Shown piece by piece: positions 8,268-16,725 of a DNA stretch of 38,150 bases. Source of the stretch: Lentibacter sp. (lineage in GTDB: Bacteria; Pseudomonadota; Alphaproteobacteria; Rhodobacterales; Rhodobacteraceae); assembly GCA_016744435.1 (NCBI GenBank), contig JADGEJ010000034.1:1-38150 (forward strand). Direction: 5' to 3'. Position numbers and translations under genes: made by a program. Position 1 is the first letter of the stretch. Every line of letters begins with the position of its first letter. The notes under the pieces are model-generated. The model did no database searches. It was not told the origin of the DNA and saw nothing but the letters and a program-made list of their open reading frames with translations.

Positions 8268-9779
8268 ATGAGTGACCTCTCCACAAATATCGAAAAAGCC
8301 ACAGTCTATCTTGCGCGCTTCAAAGACAAAGGTGTGATGAATATCATCAACGGCAAAACCGTTCCTGCCCAGTCTGGCCTAACGTTTGACAACGCCTCGC
8401 CAGTCGACGAAGCCTTCCTCTGCAAGGTGGCCAAGTCGGATGGTTCTGATATCGACGCCGCCGCCAAGTCCGCCCACGCGGCCTTTCCCGCATGGCGCGA
8501 CATGCCGTTGGTCGAGCGCAAGAAAATCCTCCACAAGATCGCCGACGGCATTGTCGAACGTGCCGAAGAGATCGCTTTTGCCGAATGCCTCGACACAGGC
8601 CAAGCGATCCGCTTCATGTCAAAAGCAGCTCTGCGTGGCGCCGAAAACTTCCGCTACTTCGCTGACAAAGCCCCTGCTGCTCGTGACGGCCAGACTTTAC
8701 CCTCACCAACTCTAATGAACGTGACCTCCCGTACGCCCATCGGCCCTGTCGGAGTTATCACGCCTTGGAACACACCGTTCATGCTCTCGACTTGGAAGAT
8801 CGCCCCAGCGTTGGCCGCTGGTTGTACTGTCGTTCACAAGCCCGCCGAATTTAGCCCGATCACTGCGCATATCTTGGCCGAAATCGCCCATGACGCAGGC
8901 CTGCCAGCAGGCGTATGGAACCTCGTGAACGGCTTTGGCGAAGACGCAGGCCGCGCTTTGACCGAGCACAAGCTGATCAAAGCCATCGCCTTTGTCGGCG
9001 AAAGCAGCACAGGCAGCATGATCATGCGCCAAGGCTCGGAAACGCTTAAACGTGTGCACTTCGAGCTTGGTGGCAAGAACCCCGTTATCGTCTTTGACGA
9101 CGCCGACCAAGAGCGCGCGCTCGATGCTGCGATCTTCATGATCTATTCGCTAAATGGCGAGCGCTGCACCTCGTCTTCGCGCCTGCTGGTGCAAAAATCT
9201 ATCGCAGGAGAGTTCACCGACAAGCTCGTCAGACGCGTAGAGAACATCAAAGTCGGCCACCCGCTTGACCCGCAAACAGAGGTCGGCCCACTCATCCATA
9301 AGGTGCACTTTGACAAGGTCTGCTCATACTTCGACATCGCCCGCCAAGACGGCGCGACCGTGGCAGCCGGCGGCAAAGCCCCGCAAGGCAAGGGCCACTA
9401 CGTGCGCCCGACATTGTTCACGGACGCCACCCCAGACATGCGCATCGCTCAGGAAGAGATCTTCGGGCCGGTGCTGACTGCCCTCACCTTCGAGACAGAA
9501 GAAGACGCGCTGGAAATAGCCAATGGCACCGAGTACGGCCTCACAGGCTATGTCTGGACGCAAGACATCACCCGCGCCATGCGCTTCACAGACAAGCTCG
9601 AAGCTGGCATGATCTGGGTGAATAGCGAGAACGTCCGCCACCTGCCGACGCCGTTTGGCGGCATCAAAGCATCAGGCATAGGGCGTGACGGCGGAGACTG
9701 GAGCTTTGACTTCTACATGGAGCAAAAGCACATCGGCTTCGCCATCGGACACCACAAAATTCCGCGTCTCGGCGCTTAA
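8268..9779 (+). CDS. hpaE: 5-carboxymethyl-2-hydroxymuconate semialdehyde dehydrogenase
   Basis: HpaE (HpcC) oxidises the ring-cleavage product 5-carboxymethyl-2-hydroxymuconate semialdehyde to the dicarboxylate with NAD+. The 503-residue protein is a full-length aldehyde dehydrogenase: ITPWNTPFMLSTWKIAPAL and KPAEFSP form the cofactor region, FELGGKNPVIV carries the general-base Glu, and NGERCTSSSR holds the nucleophile Cys300. EEIFGPV and PFGGIKASGIGRDGG complete the family signature. Assignment to HpaE rather than another ALDH rests on its place between hpaF and hpaD and on overall resemblance. The gene starts one base after the hpaF stop, so translation is probably coupled. Confidence 0.92.
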   Translation: MSDLSTNIEKATVYLARFKDKGVMNIINGKTVPAQSGLTFDNASPVDEAFLCKVAKSDGSDIDAAAKSAHAAFPAWRDMPLVERKKILHKIADGIVERAEEIAFAECLDTGQAIRFMSKAALRGAENFRYFADKAPAARDGQTLPSPTLMNVTSRTPIGPVGVITPWNTPFMLSTWKIAPALAAGCTVVHKPAEFSPITAHILAEIAHDAGLPAGVWNLVNGFGEDAGRALTEHKLIKAIAFVGESSTGSMIMRQGSETLKRVHFELGGKNPVIVFDDADQERALDAAIFMIYSLNGERCTSSSRLLVQKSIAGEFTDKLVRRVENIKVGHPLDPQTEVGPLIHKVHFDKVCSYFDIARQDGATVAAGGKAPQGKGHYVRPTLFTDATPDMRIAQEEIFGPVLTALTFETEEDALEIANGTEYGLTGYVWTQDITRAMRFTDKLEAGMIWVNSENVRHLPTPFGGIKASGIGRDGGDWSFDFYMEQKHIGFAIGHHKIPRLGA

Positions 9780-9806
9780 GAAACACTCGACAACCGGAGG
9801 CACACC

Positions 9807-10787
9807 ATGCCCGTTCCAGCGCCCAATCTTTACCCTGACTTCAACATCGTCCGCCTGTCTCATGTTGAATACCGCGTCAAAGACCTCGCCAAATCGCGGG
9901 CCTTCTACGTCGACACTCTCGGCCTGCAGGTGAGCCATGAAGACGATGAGCGCATTTACCTGCGCGCCCTTGAAGAACGCGGGCACCACTGCATTGTTTT
10001 GGTGCAGGCAGATACATCCGACGTTGGCGTGTTGGGCTTTAAGCTTTACGACGAGCCAGACCTTGAGAAAGCCGAAAAGTGGTTTGCAGGCAAGGGCTTG
10101 CCGACCGAATGGGTTGAGCGGCCCTACATGGGCAAAACCCTGCGCACGCGTGATCCTTGGGGTATCCCGCTTGAGTTTTACGTGAAGATGGAGCGCCTCG
10201 CGCCGATCCACCAAGAGTATAAGCGCTACCATGGCGTGCGGCCTCTGCGGATCGACCATTTCAACATGTTCTCCGCCGACGTTGACGCCTCCGTCGCGTT
10301 TTACAACGAGATGGGCTTTCGCACGACGGAATACACCGAAGACGCCGAGAGCGGCCGCGTTTGGGCGGCTTGGATGCACCGCAAAGGCGGCGTGCATGAC
10401 GTGGCCTTCACCAACGGCACCGGCCCGCGCCTGCACCACTCAGCCTTCTGGGTGCCAACCCCGCTGGCGATCATCGACTTGCTCGACGTCATGAGCACCA
10501 CTGGCTGGGTCGAAAACATCGAACGTGGCCCGGGGCGGCATGGCATTTCCAACGCCTTCTTTCTCTATATCCTTGACCCTGACGGGCACCGCATCGAGAT
10601 CTACTGCTCGGATTACCAGACAGTAGACCCTGACTTAGAGCCGATCAAATGGGACCTCAAAGACCCGCAGCGCCAAACACTCTGGGGCGCGCCAGCACCC
10701 CGATCGTGGTTTGAGCATGGCAGCGTGTTTGAGGGAGCCGAAGCAAAAGAAAGCGCACTCAAAGCGCAGCCTATCATTGCGCCGTAA
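9807..10787 (+). CDS. hpaD: 3,4-dihydroxyphenylacetate 2,3-dioxygenase
   Basis: HpaD (homoprotocatechuate 2,3-dioxygenase) opens the catechol ring at the extradiol position with O2 and Fe(II) (Mn(II) in some homologues). The protein has 326 residues in two vicinal-oxygen-chelate repeats: an N-terminal structural one (LSHVEYRVKDLAKSRAFY) and a catalytic one from residue 147. Predicted metal ligands are His151 (RIDHFNM), His211 (LHHSAFW) and Glu264 (HRIEIYC). His197 in GGVHDVAF corresponds to the second-sphere acid/base His200 of the Brevibacterium enzyme. CCGGAGG lies just before the ATG at 9807. It belongs to the class I VOC type, distinct from the unrelated LigB-type HpaD of enteric bacteria. 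Confidence 0.94.
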   Translation: MPVPAPNLYPDFNIVRLSHVEYRVKDLAKSRAFYVDTLGLQVSHEDDERIYLRALEERGHHCIVLVQADTSDVGVLGFKLYDEPDLEKAEKWFAGKGLPTEWVERPYMGKTLRTRDPWGIPLEFYVKMERLAPIHQEYKRYHGVRPLRIDHFNMFSADVDASVAFYNEMGFRTTEYTEDAESGRVWAAWMHRKGGVHDVAFTNGTGPRLHHSAFWVPTPLAIIDLLDVMSTTGWVENIERGPGRHGISNAFFLYILDPDGHRIEIYCSDYQTVDPDLEPIKWDLKDPQRQTLWGAPAPRSWFEHGSVFEGAEAKESALKAQPIIAP

Positions 10788-10842
10788 GGCCGAAGAATGG
10801 ATATTTTTGCCAAGAAGATGCAGCAAAGTGAAAGCGTAACTG

Positions 10843-11157
10843 ATGTGTGACACAAACTCTGAGGGCACCGCCAAAGGTGACGTGCTGATCGACAACGGGC
10901 GCGTGCGCGTGACTCGCTGGTCGTTTGCCAAGAAGGGAGACAACACCGGCTGGCACCGCCACGAACACGACTATGTCGTGGTGCCGCAGTTTGACGGAAC
11001 GTTGGAAATTACGCTGCCCGAGGGCGAGCATATGACCGCCGATTTGCAAACAGGCGTGCCATATTTTCGCGAAATCGGAACCGAACATGACGTGGTGAGT
11101 GGCAACGACTTTTCTTGCTCATTTATCGAAATTGAACTTCTCGACAAGAAAGGCTGA
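10843..11157 (+). CDS. Cupin domain protein within the hpa operon
   Basis: A 104-residue single-domain cupin. The first cupin motif is visible as GWHRHEHDYVVVPQFDGTLEI, with His residues and the following Glu spaced as metal ligands, and a glycine-containing second motif follows around residues 68-90 (PYFREIGTEHDVV). No DNA-binding part is present, so it is not a regulator of the usual XRE-cupin kind. It sits between hpaD (55 bases upstream) and hpaG (3 bases downstream), strongly suggesting co-expression with the ring-cleavage pathway. It is not part of the classical E. coli hpa set. It might bind a metal and an aromatic or dicarboxylate intermediate, but no activity can be assigned. Confidence 0.85.
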   Translation: MCDTNSEGTAKGDVLIDNGRVRVTRWSFAKKGDNTGWHRHEHDYVVVPQFDGTLEITLPEGEHMTADLQTGVPYFREIGTEHDVVSGNDFSCSFIEIELLDKKG

Positions 11158-11160
11158 GCC

Positions 11161-12015
11161 ATGCGCTTTGCAACTATAAACACCGACGGCGGCCAGTTCT
11201 TTGGCGCGATTATTGAAAGCGGCTTTGTTGCGCTTTCGCAAGACTTCCCACAGTGGACAACGATGCGTGATGTGATCGAAGCAGGCGGTTTGCCTGCCTT
11301 GGAAAAGGCGGCTGCGGGCCGCGCGGTGAGCCACCCAGAAGGCAGCTTTACCTACGCAATTCCGGTGCCGAACCCCGAGAAAATTATCTGCGTTGGCGTC
11401 AACTTTCCTGACCGCAACGCCGAGTACAAAGACGGCCAAGACGCGCCCTCCAACATGTCACTTTTCCCGCGGTTTGCACGCTCGTTCACAGGCCATGGCG
11501 AGGCGCTCGTGCGCCCACCCGAAACGCCACAGCTGGACTACGAAGGCGAGATAGCGGTTGTCATAGGCAAAGGTGGACGGCGCATTAACCAAGCTAATGC
11601 ATTTGATCACATCTCCGCTTTAAGCCTTTGTAACGAAGGTACTTTACGCGATTGGGTTCGCCACGCAAAATTCAACGTGACCCAAGGCAAGAACTGGGAC
11701 AGCTCAGGCGCGATCGGCCCTTGGCTTGTGCCGTTTACCGACGCGAGCCAGCTTGATGACATCCGCCTGACGACGCATGTGAACGGCGAGCTCAGGCAAG
11801 ATGATCGCACCTCGCGCATGCTCTTCCCGATCCGCCGCCAGATCGAATATATCTCGACATTCACAACCCTTGTGCCCGGAGATATCATCATCACAGGTAC
11901 GCCCACTGGCGCAGGCGCACGCTTTGATCCTCCGCGCTTTTTGGTGCCGGGCGATGAGATCGTCGTCGCCGCAGAAGGCATCGGCGAACTCAAGAATACT
12001 GTGAGAGACGAATGA
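11161..12015 (+). CDS. hpaG: Fumarylacetoacetate hydrolase family protein, HpaG-type isomerase/decarboxylase
   Basis: A 284-residue protein of the FAH superfamily. In the homoprotocatechuate pathway such enzymes decarboxylate 5-oxopent-3-ene-1,2,5-tricarboxylate and isomerise 2-hydroxyhepta-2,4-diene-1,7-dioate. The N-terminal about 75 residues form the small FAH domain. The catalytic part shows KIICVGVNFPDRNAEY, the metal-binding LDYEGEIAVVIGKGGR with its two Glu residues, VTQGKNWDSSGAIGPW and GDIIITGTPTGAG. Enteric HpaG is a fusion of two FAH units, while this gene encodes one, so it may carry out only one of the two reactions or both as an oligomer. It overlaps hpaH by four bases (ATGA). 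Confidence 0.85.
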   Translation: MRFATINTDGGQFFGAIIESGFVALSQDFPQWTTMRDVIEAGGLPALEKAAAGRAVSHPEGSFTYAIPVPNPEKIICVGVNFPDRNAEYKDGQDAPSNMSLFPRFARSFTGHGEALVRPPETPQLDYEGEIAVVIGKGGRRINQANAFDHISALSLCNEGTLRDWVRHAKFNVTQGKNWDSSGAIGPWLVPFTDASQLDDIRLTTHVNGELRQDDRTSRMLFPIRRQIEYISTFTTLVPGDIIITGTPTGAGARFDPPRFLVPGDEIVVAAEGIGELKNTVRDE

Positions 12016-12806
12016 CACCAGAGCAAATCCAAACCGCCGCACGGGCGCTCTGTGAGGCTGACAAGACAGGCCAGCAGATCGACGTGCTTTCCGTTCAGCA
12101 CCCTGACATCAGCATGGATGACGCCTATGCGATCCAGGCTGCGCTCGTGGCGCAAAAGCTGGCCGCAGGGCACAGCGTGATTGGCTGGAAGATCGGCCTC
12201 ACCAGCCGTGCGATGCAGATGGCACTCAATATCGACATCCCTGACAGTGGCGTGCTGCTTGACGACATGGCGTTTGAAAACGGTGCGCGCATCCCCAAGG
12301 GACGGTTCATCCAGCCACGCATCGAGGCCGAGATCGCTTTCGTGATGAAAGCCCCGCTTAAGGGGAGCGTCACGCGCGAGCAAGTGATCGCGGCGACTGA
12401 CTTTGTTGCCCCTGCCATCGAGATACTGGACACGCGCATTTCGCGGGCCGACCCTGAGACAGGCCAAGCCCGCAAGGTGTTTGACACCATCTCTGACAAC
12501 GCCGCCAACGCTGGCATCGTGCTGGGCGACGGCCAGTTTGACCCCACGTCTGACTTACGCTGGGTGGGCGCAATCGTGTCGTCAAACGGACAGGTTGAAG
12601 AGACAGGCCTTGGCGCAGGTGTGCTCAATGATCCGGTTCAAGGCATCGTCTGGCTCGCCGAACGAATGGAGCTTTATGGCCAAAGTATTGAAGCTGGCCA
12701 AGTTATTCTCTCAGGCTCATTCATTCGCCCGCTTGAATGCCCGTCAGATACGCGGATTGTGGCTGACTACGGCCCATGGGGGCGTGTTAGCTGCCACTTT
12801 GAATAA
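12012..12806 (+). CDS. hpaH: 2-oxo-hept-4-ene-1,7-dioate hydratase
   Basis: HpaH (HpcG) adds water to 2-oxohept-4-ene-1,7-dioate, the step before aldol cleavage to pyruvate and succinate semialdehyde. The 264-residue length and the motifs GWKIGLTSRAMQ, FIQPRIEAEIAFVMK (metal-binding glutamates) and VGAIVSSNGQVEETGLGAGVL match the hydratase/decarboxylase family (also MhpD, XylJ). Context with hpaFEDG makes HpaH the best choice. The start codon overlaps the hpaG stop. The 3' end overlaps the convergent phnM gene by 20 bases. The aldolase hpaI expected next is absent, because the strand switches here. Confidence 0.92.
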   Translation: MTPEQIQTAARALCEADKTGQQIDVLSVQHPDISMDDAYAIQAALVAQKLAAGHSVIGWKIGLTSRAMQMALNIDIPDSGVLLDDMAFENGARIPKGRFIQPRIEAEIAFVMKAPLKGSVTREQVIAATDFVAPAIEILDTRISRADPETGQARKVFDTISDNAANAGIVLGDGQFDPTSDLRWVGAIVSSNGQVEETGLGAGVLNDPVQGIVWLAERMELYGQSIEAGQVILSGSFIRPLECPSDTRIVADYGPWGRVSCHFE

Positions 12807-13941
12807 AGCGCTGCGCGGTCTCGCCTGACATATGGCTGATGCGTCCAGCTGCGATGGTCGCGGCGAAACGCTTCGTTTTGGCGTCAACGATCATCATGTC
12901 AGCGCGCTGCCCTTGCTCCAGTGTGCCGCGGTCAGACAGCCCCAAAAGACGCGCAGGCCCGCTTGACACAAGCGCCCAAGCCTCGTGCAGCGGCAACAGC
13001 CCTGCTTCCGCCACAAAGAATGCCGCGCGCCTGAGCGACGGGTAGTGGTAGTCAGAGGCCAGCGCATCGCATTGGCCCATCGCGATGAGATCAACTGCGC
13101 TGACGTTGCCGTTGTGGCTGCCTCCGCGCACCACGTTGGGCGCACCAAGGATGACACCAGCACCCAGCTCATAAGCCGCCTCACCCGCCTCGGCAGTTTC
13201 GGGGAACTCCGACAGGGTGACGCCAGCATCTTGCCAGAAAGCCCGCTCTTCGCGCGTGCGGTCGTCATGGCTGCCAAGGCGCACGCCCTTAGCCGCAAGT
13301 CGCGCGGCCAAAGCCTGCACGGCTTCAGGCACCAGTCCGCGTTCGTCATGCATCTTTTGCAAAAGCTTGTGCAACATCTCTGGGCTGCGGCGACTTTTGA
13401 GCGCCATCCCGTTGAGGCGGCGCGGGAGAAGGCCCTTCTCGAGCCGCTCATGTTGGATGTGGTCGTTGAACACGACATAGCCAACAGAGTGCTTGGCCAC
13501 GAGCGCTTCAAACGCCGCATAATCGTCGAGCATGTGAGTTTCAAACCGAAGCTGCGCGCGTAGGTCTGTAAGGCTCTCCGCCTGCACCTCGCCCAATGCC
13601 GTCAATATCTGGTCAGCAAATTCAGGCCCGCGCAACCCGCCTTCCCAGCTGAAAAACTGCGCCAGAACAGCCGTCGTCACGCCGTTGCCTGCCAGCTCAG
13701 CCTCGGCCGCGCGCAGGCCAGCGCCCATGTCTTTCATAGCACCACGCCGCACCGCGACGTGGCGCTCAAAGCCGTCACCGTGAATGTCGATCATGCCGGG
13801 CAACACGAGGTATCCACTCAAATCCACGTCGCGCCCGCCGCTGTCGCAGATCACCCCGTTCGCAAACGAGAGCGCATCTTGCGTGACGCCGTCAGGCAGC
13901 AGCACATCGGCATTCACCAGCCGCAAAGCAAGCTCAGTCAT
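12787..13941 (-). CDS. phnM: Alpha-D-ribose 1-methylphosphonate 5-triphosphate diphosphatase
   Basis: PhnM, an amidohydrolase-superfamily enzyme, removes pyrophosphate from ribose 1-methylphosphonate 5-triphosphate before C-P lyase acts. The 384-residue protein shows the metal-site motif [14 protein letters not shown] near residue 50, [11 protein letters not shown] in the middle, RLGSHDDRT about two thirds along and the C-terminal [10 protein letters not shown], all typical of Phn[14 protein letters not shown] and [10 protein letters not shown] close the fold. No other phosphonate gene is in the window, so it is an orphan here. Its start overlaps the end of an upstream alpha/beta hydrolase gene by eight bases, so the two are probably co-transcribed. 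Confidence 0.9.
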   Translation of the reverse strand: MTELALRLVNADVLLPDGVTQDALSFANGVICDSGGRDVDLSGYLVLPGMIDIHGDGFERHVAVRRGAMKDMGAGLRAAEAELAGNGVTTAVLAQFFSWEGGLRGPEFADQILTALGEVQAESLTDLRAQLRFETHMLDDYAAFEALVAKHSVGYVVFNDHIQHERLEKGLLPRRLNGMALKSRRSPEMLHKLLQKMHDERGLVPEAVQALAARLAAKGVRLGSHDDRTREERAFWQDAGVTLSEFPETAEAGEAAYELGAGVILGAPNVVRGGSHNGNVSAVDLIAMGQCDALASDYHYPSLRRAAFFVAEAGLLPLHEAWALVSSGPARLLGLSDRGTLEQGQRADMMIVDAKTKRFAATIAAGRISHMSGETAQRFIQSGS

Positions 13942-14665
13942 CAGCGCTGCCTCGCCCCCAGATCAGGTCCAGATAGCTCAGATCATGGTCAAACTTTCCC
14001 TCCCGCAGAAACGCGAGAACTTGCGCCACGACCAAAGGATTGTTCATCAGAAAGGTATGTGTCACGGGCAAAACGAGGTGGTCTGCCATGCCTTTGAGCC
14101 GTGTCTCACGCACCGCGACTTTGCCGTCGTCGGGCCCGTCAATAAATGCTGAAAATGCGGGATTGAGCGACTGGTTGCCAGCAATCACGCCAAGGGGAAA
14201 GTTGGCATCCGGCAGGTGCCTGGCGATAGCATTTGGCCCAGTGCCCAGTTGCTTGCCTGCTGGCCCGTTGATCCAGCCAAACACCTGTAAGTTGCCCAAC
14301 TCGTCAACCAGTTGCGAGCCTTGGTTGGGCGGCGCCAGCATGACAACGCGCCCAAGGTTTTCGGGCACTTCACCAGCGAACCAGAAGCGCAGCAAAATGC
14401 CGCCCATCGAGTGAGTCACGTAGTGCACAGTCTGCGCGCCGCATTGCTTTGTCGCGCGCGGCAGCACTTCAGTGGCCAGCGCCCCAACAGACTTGTTGGT
14501 ACTCGGATAGCCCAGCCGCACAACCTGATAGCCGCGCTCTTCAAGAACCTCCTCCATCAGAAACAGTGAGCTTTCAGAACGCGCCAAGCCGTGCAGTAAA
14601 ACAACGCAGTCAGCCCGTGCAAAAGCCGGACTTAGGAAAAGTATAACGGTCAATAAATATCGCAT
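13934..14665 (-). CDS. Exported alpha/beta hydrolase (lipase/esterase-like)
   Basis: Predicted serine hydrolase of 243 residues beginning at the ATG at 14665 with a signal peptide ([18 protein letters not shown]). The oxyanion loop follows at once ([13 protein letters not shown]), and the nucleophile elbow is THSMGGIL (catalytic Ser around residue 90). A later [12 protein letters not shown] probably carries the catalytic His. The pattern resembles small lipase- or PGAP1-like hydrolases of proteobacteria; the substrate is unknown. An upstream in-frame start at 14716 would add 17 residues and bury the signal peptide, so it was not used. Its last codons overlap the phnM start. Confidence 0.8.
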   Translation of the reverse strand: MRYLLTVILFLSPAFARADCVVLLHGLARSESSLFLMEEVLEERGYQVVRLGYPSTNKSVGALATEVLPRATKQCGAQTVHYVTHSMGGILLRFWFAGEVPENLGRVVMLAPPNQGSQLVDELGNLQVFGWINGPAGKQLGTGPNAIARHLPDANFPLGVIAGNQSLNPAFSAFIDGPDDGKVAVRETRLKGMADHLVLPVTHTFLMNNPLVVAQVLAFLREGKFDHDLSYLDLIWGRGSADD

Positions 14666-14719
14666 AAGCCTTGAGATAAGCCCAAAACCTGCCCTATGAA
14701 AGAGGCAAAGGAGCACACA

Positions 14720-15172
14720 ATGGTTAATCGGCCTATTCGCCTCGCGGTGCGCGCCGTCGTGCTACACGACAACAAGCTTTTGATGGTGAATGCTTGGCGT
14801 GACCCCAAAAGTGACCTCTGGTGCGCCCCCGGTGGCGGAGCCGAGCCGCACCAAAGCCTGCCCGAAAACCTGATCCGCGAGATCCACGAAGAGACCGGCC
14901 TCACTGTGTCCGTAGGTGAGCTGTGCCTGGTGAACGAATTTCACGTGCCTGACGGCGCGTTTCATCAAGTCGACATCTACTTTCGCTGCAAGATCACCGC
15001 AGGCTCGCTTGATCCGCATTGGAAAGACCCCGAGAATGTCGTCACCCAGCGGCAGTTTTTCAGCCGCGAGGAGTTGTCTGAAATTCGCTACAAGCCCGAC
15101 AGCCTGCCCGACATTGCATGGGGCAGCAGCAGCGTGTTCGGCTATGACGCGCTTGAGCCGCTCCTACGGTAA
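14720..15172 (+). CDS. Nudix hydrolase
   Basis: A 150-residue Nudix protein, cleaving a nucleoside diphosphate linked to another moiety. The Nudix box reads [18 protein letters not shown] followed by HEETGL, fitting G-x5-E-x7-R-E-x2-E-E-x-G-x with the Mg-binding glutamates in place. The ATG at 14720 has AAAGGAG seven bases upstream, while an in-frame start at 14696 lacks this and adds a non-family leader. It is divergent from the exported hydrolase. Its last 31 bases overlap the convergent DMT transporter gene. Substrate unknown. Confidence 0.88.
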   Translation: MVNRPIRLAVRAVVLHDNKLLMVNAWRDPKSDLWCAPGGGAEPHQSLPENLIREIHEETGLTVSVGELCLVNEFHVPDGAFHQVDIYFRCKITAGSLDPHWKDPENVVTQRQFFSREELSEIRYKPDSLPDIAWGSSSVFGYDALEPLLR

Positions 15173-15984
15173 AGCGACAGAGCCACGCCGCCAAGCACCA
15201 TGGTGGCCGCGATCAGCACTTGCAACGTGGCCGCCTCGCCCAAAAAGAGTACACCGCCAATTACCGCCAAGATCGGCACCGTGAGTTGCGCCACAGCCGC
15301 CGTGCTGGCGCTGATCTCGGGCAACACCCGATACCAAAGCGCATAGCCCAACCCCGATGTGACAGCCCCCGAAAGCACAGCCAACACCCAGCCCTGTGCG
15401 CTTGGCCACACAGGCTGCATGAGCCACATAAGTGCAGCCACGGGGCTGGCCCAAAGGAAGTTTACAGCGGTTTGCAACAGCGGGTCGCGTGCGCCACGCC
15501 CAGCCAGAGAGTAGATGCCCCACCCGACAGCCGCCGTGAACATCATCAGCGCGCCGCCAAAGTTTAAGGCCGCGCCACCCGTTGGCCACATGAGGTAGCA
15601 CAAGCCCGCAAAGGCCAGCCCCGCACCAGCCCACTTCTGCGCGGTGACCTGCTCTCGCGAAATAACCGCGCTCGCAAACATCGTGACTTGCACACCACCA
15701 AACAAGAACAGCGCGCCTGTCCCGGTGTCGAGTGTCGCGTAGGCAAAGGAAAACCCGAGCACATAGACCAAGAGCGCAACAGGCCCGACAAGGCTCGCCG
15801 GGGTAAACCGAACCTTTTGCCCGCGCATCAAAACCAGCGCGCAAAGCGTCAGCGCTCCCGCGCACAGCCGGATCGCCCCGTAAGTCGCTGGTGCCGCGCT
15901 CTCCGTATCAAGGGCGAGGCGGTTGAGCACCGAGTTGGCCGCAAAAGCGACCATCGTAAGCGTAACAAGTAGAACCAGCCGCAT
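15142..15984 (-). CDS. DMT family (EamA-type) transporter
   Basis: A 280-residue inner-membrane protein with about ten hydrophobic segments arranged as two EamA repeats. The first repeat starts at MRLVLLVTLTMVAFAANSVL and includes FAYATLDTGTGALFLFG. The second includes WGIYSLAGRGARDPL, TSGLGYALWYRVLPEIS and LTVPILAVIGGVLFLGE. This fits the drug/metabolite transporter superfamily, usually exporters of amino acids or similar metabolites; the substrate is not predictable. AGAGG precedes the ATG at 15984. The 3' end overlaps the Nudix gene on the other strand. Confidence 0.88.
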   Translation of the reverse strand: MRLVLLVTLTMVAFAANSVLNRLALDTESAAPATYGAIRLCAGALTLCALVLMRGQKVRFTPASLVGPVALLVYVLGFSFAYATLDTGTGALFLFGGVQVTMFASAVISREQVTAQKWAGAGLAFAGLCYLMWPTGGAALNFGGALMMFTAAVGWGIYSLAGRGARDPLLQTAVNFLWASPVAALMWLMQPVWPSAQGWVLAVLSGAVTSGLGYALWYRVLPEISASTAAVAQLTVPILAVIGGVLFLGEAATLQVLIAATMVLGGVALSLYRRSGSSAS

Positions 15985-16231
15985 GTGAGGCCTCTTAAGT
16001 GTGAACGGTCACATTGGGCAAGCTCTCCTAAGGGTGCAATCAAATTCCGCTCCCTTGACAGCCGCAGCCAGCGCCCCTATCTGCCCCGATAAGGGATCGG
16101 ACCCCTGCCGCTCGCAGGCATATGCCATGGTGAAGTCCGCTTGTTTATAGATAACCGACGTCAGCCCTAAGCGGTTCGTTGGCAACGCGAGCACCAGCCC
16201 ATCTCCGCAACAACGCTGAATGAGGTTTACT

Positions 16232-16663
16232 ATGACACATCCGATCCCCTCCCTTGAGGCTCTCAAAACGCAGGCCAAAGCCTTGCGCCAAGCGCTTCTA
16301 AAACTAGGCCAACCCACGACACACGGCCAGTCGCTCGAGCTGCTCGCGCGTCAGCTTGGCCAACGCGACTGGAACACGCTGCACGCCCTTGCAGGAAACG
16401 CGCCCGCTCTGCCCTTCGCGGTTGGTCAGCGGGTAACAGGCCGCTATCTGAAGCAGCCGTTCACGGCTAAAATCGTCGCGCTCAACCACCGTGCTGATGG
16501 GCAATACTACGGCCTTAAGCTCTACTTTGATGAGCCTGTTGACGTGATCACGTTTGACAGCATGTCCAACTTACGCACCCGCGTGAACGTGACGGTTGGC
16601 CCCGATGGCCGCACCGCTCAGAAAACGTCAGACGGTGTGCCGCACTTGGTGCTTGATATGTAA
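16232..16663 (+). CDS. Glyoxalase-related (Glyoxalase_8-like) domain protein
   Basis: A 143-residue protein whose N-terminal about 55 residues (LEALKTQAKALRQALLKLG, then SLELLARQLGQRDWNTLHAL) match the short helical domain often found attached to glyoxalase/bleomycin-resistance proteins. The C-terminal part forms a probable small beta-rich domain (VGQRVTGRYLKQPFTAKIVAL and DVITFDSMSNLRTRVNVTV). No glyoxalase active-site residues are seen, so enzymatic activity is doubtful. GAGG sits seven bases before the ATG at 16232. An ATG at 16220 is in frame but would place that GAGG inside the gene. No operon partner is apparent. Confidence 0.7.
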   Translation: MTHPIPSLEALKTQAKALRQALLKLGQPTTHGQSLELLARQLGQRDWNTLHALAGNAPALPFAVGQRVTGRYLKQPFTAKIVALNHRADGQYYGLKLYFDEPVDVITFDSMSNLRTRVNVTVGPDGRTAQKTSDGVPHLVLDM

Positions 16664-16695
16664 AGGTTTGGGCCGCACTTAACGGCGTGGCCCCT

Positions 16696-16725
16696 TCTAC
16701 ACCCTGCCAATCTACACCCTGCCAA
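16696..16725. repeat. Exact 15-bp tandem duplication
   Basis: TCTACACCCTGCCAA occurs twice without a gap (16696-16710 and 16711-16725). On the minus strand the second copy contains the stop codon of the GNAT gene, and the first copy holds the same stop just downstream, so the duplication leaves the protein end unchanged. Confidence 0.9.

Noticed and set aside
11607-12467. Long minus-strand open frame opposite hpaG/hpaH
   Set aside because: It is a mirror of the two well-supported hpa genes in high-GC DNA; the predicted protein resembles nothing known.
12985-13563. Plus-strand open frame of 192 codons opposite phnM
   Set aside because: Antisense shadow of phnM, whose motifs are unmistakable.
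15164-15865. Minus-strand frame of 233 codons within the DMT transporter
   Set aside because: Out-of-frame shadow of the EamA-type gene; Cys/Gly/Arg-rich composition is typical of a false frame.
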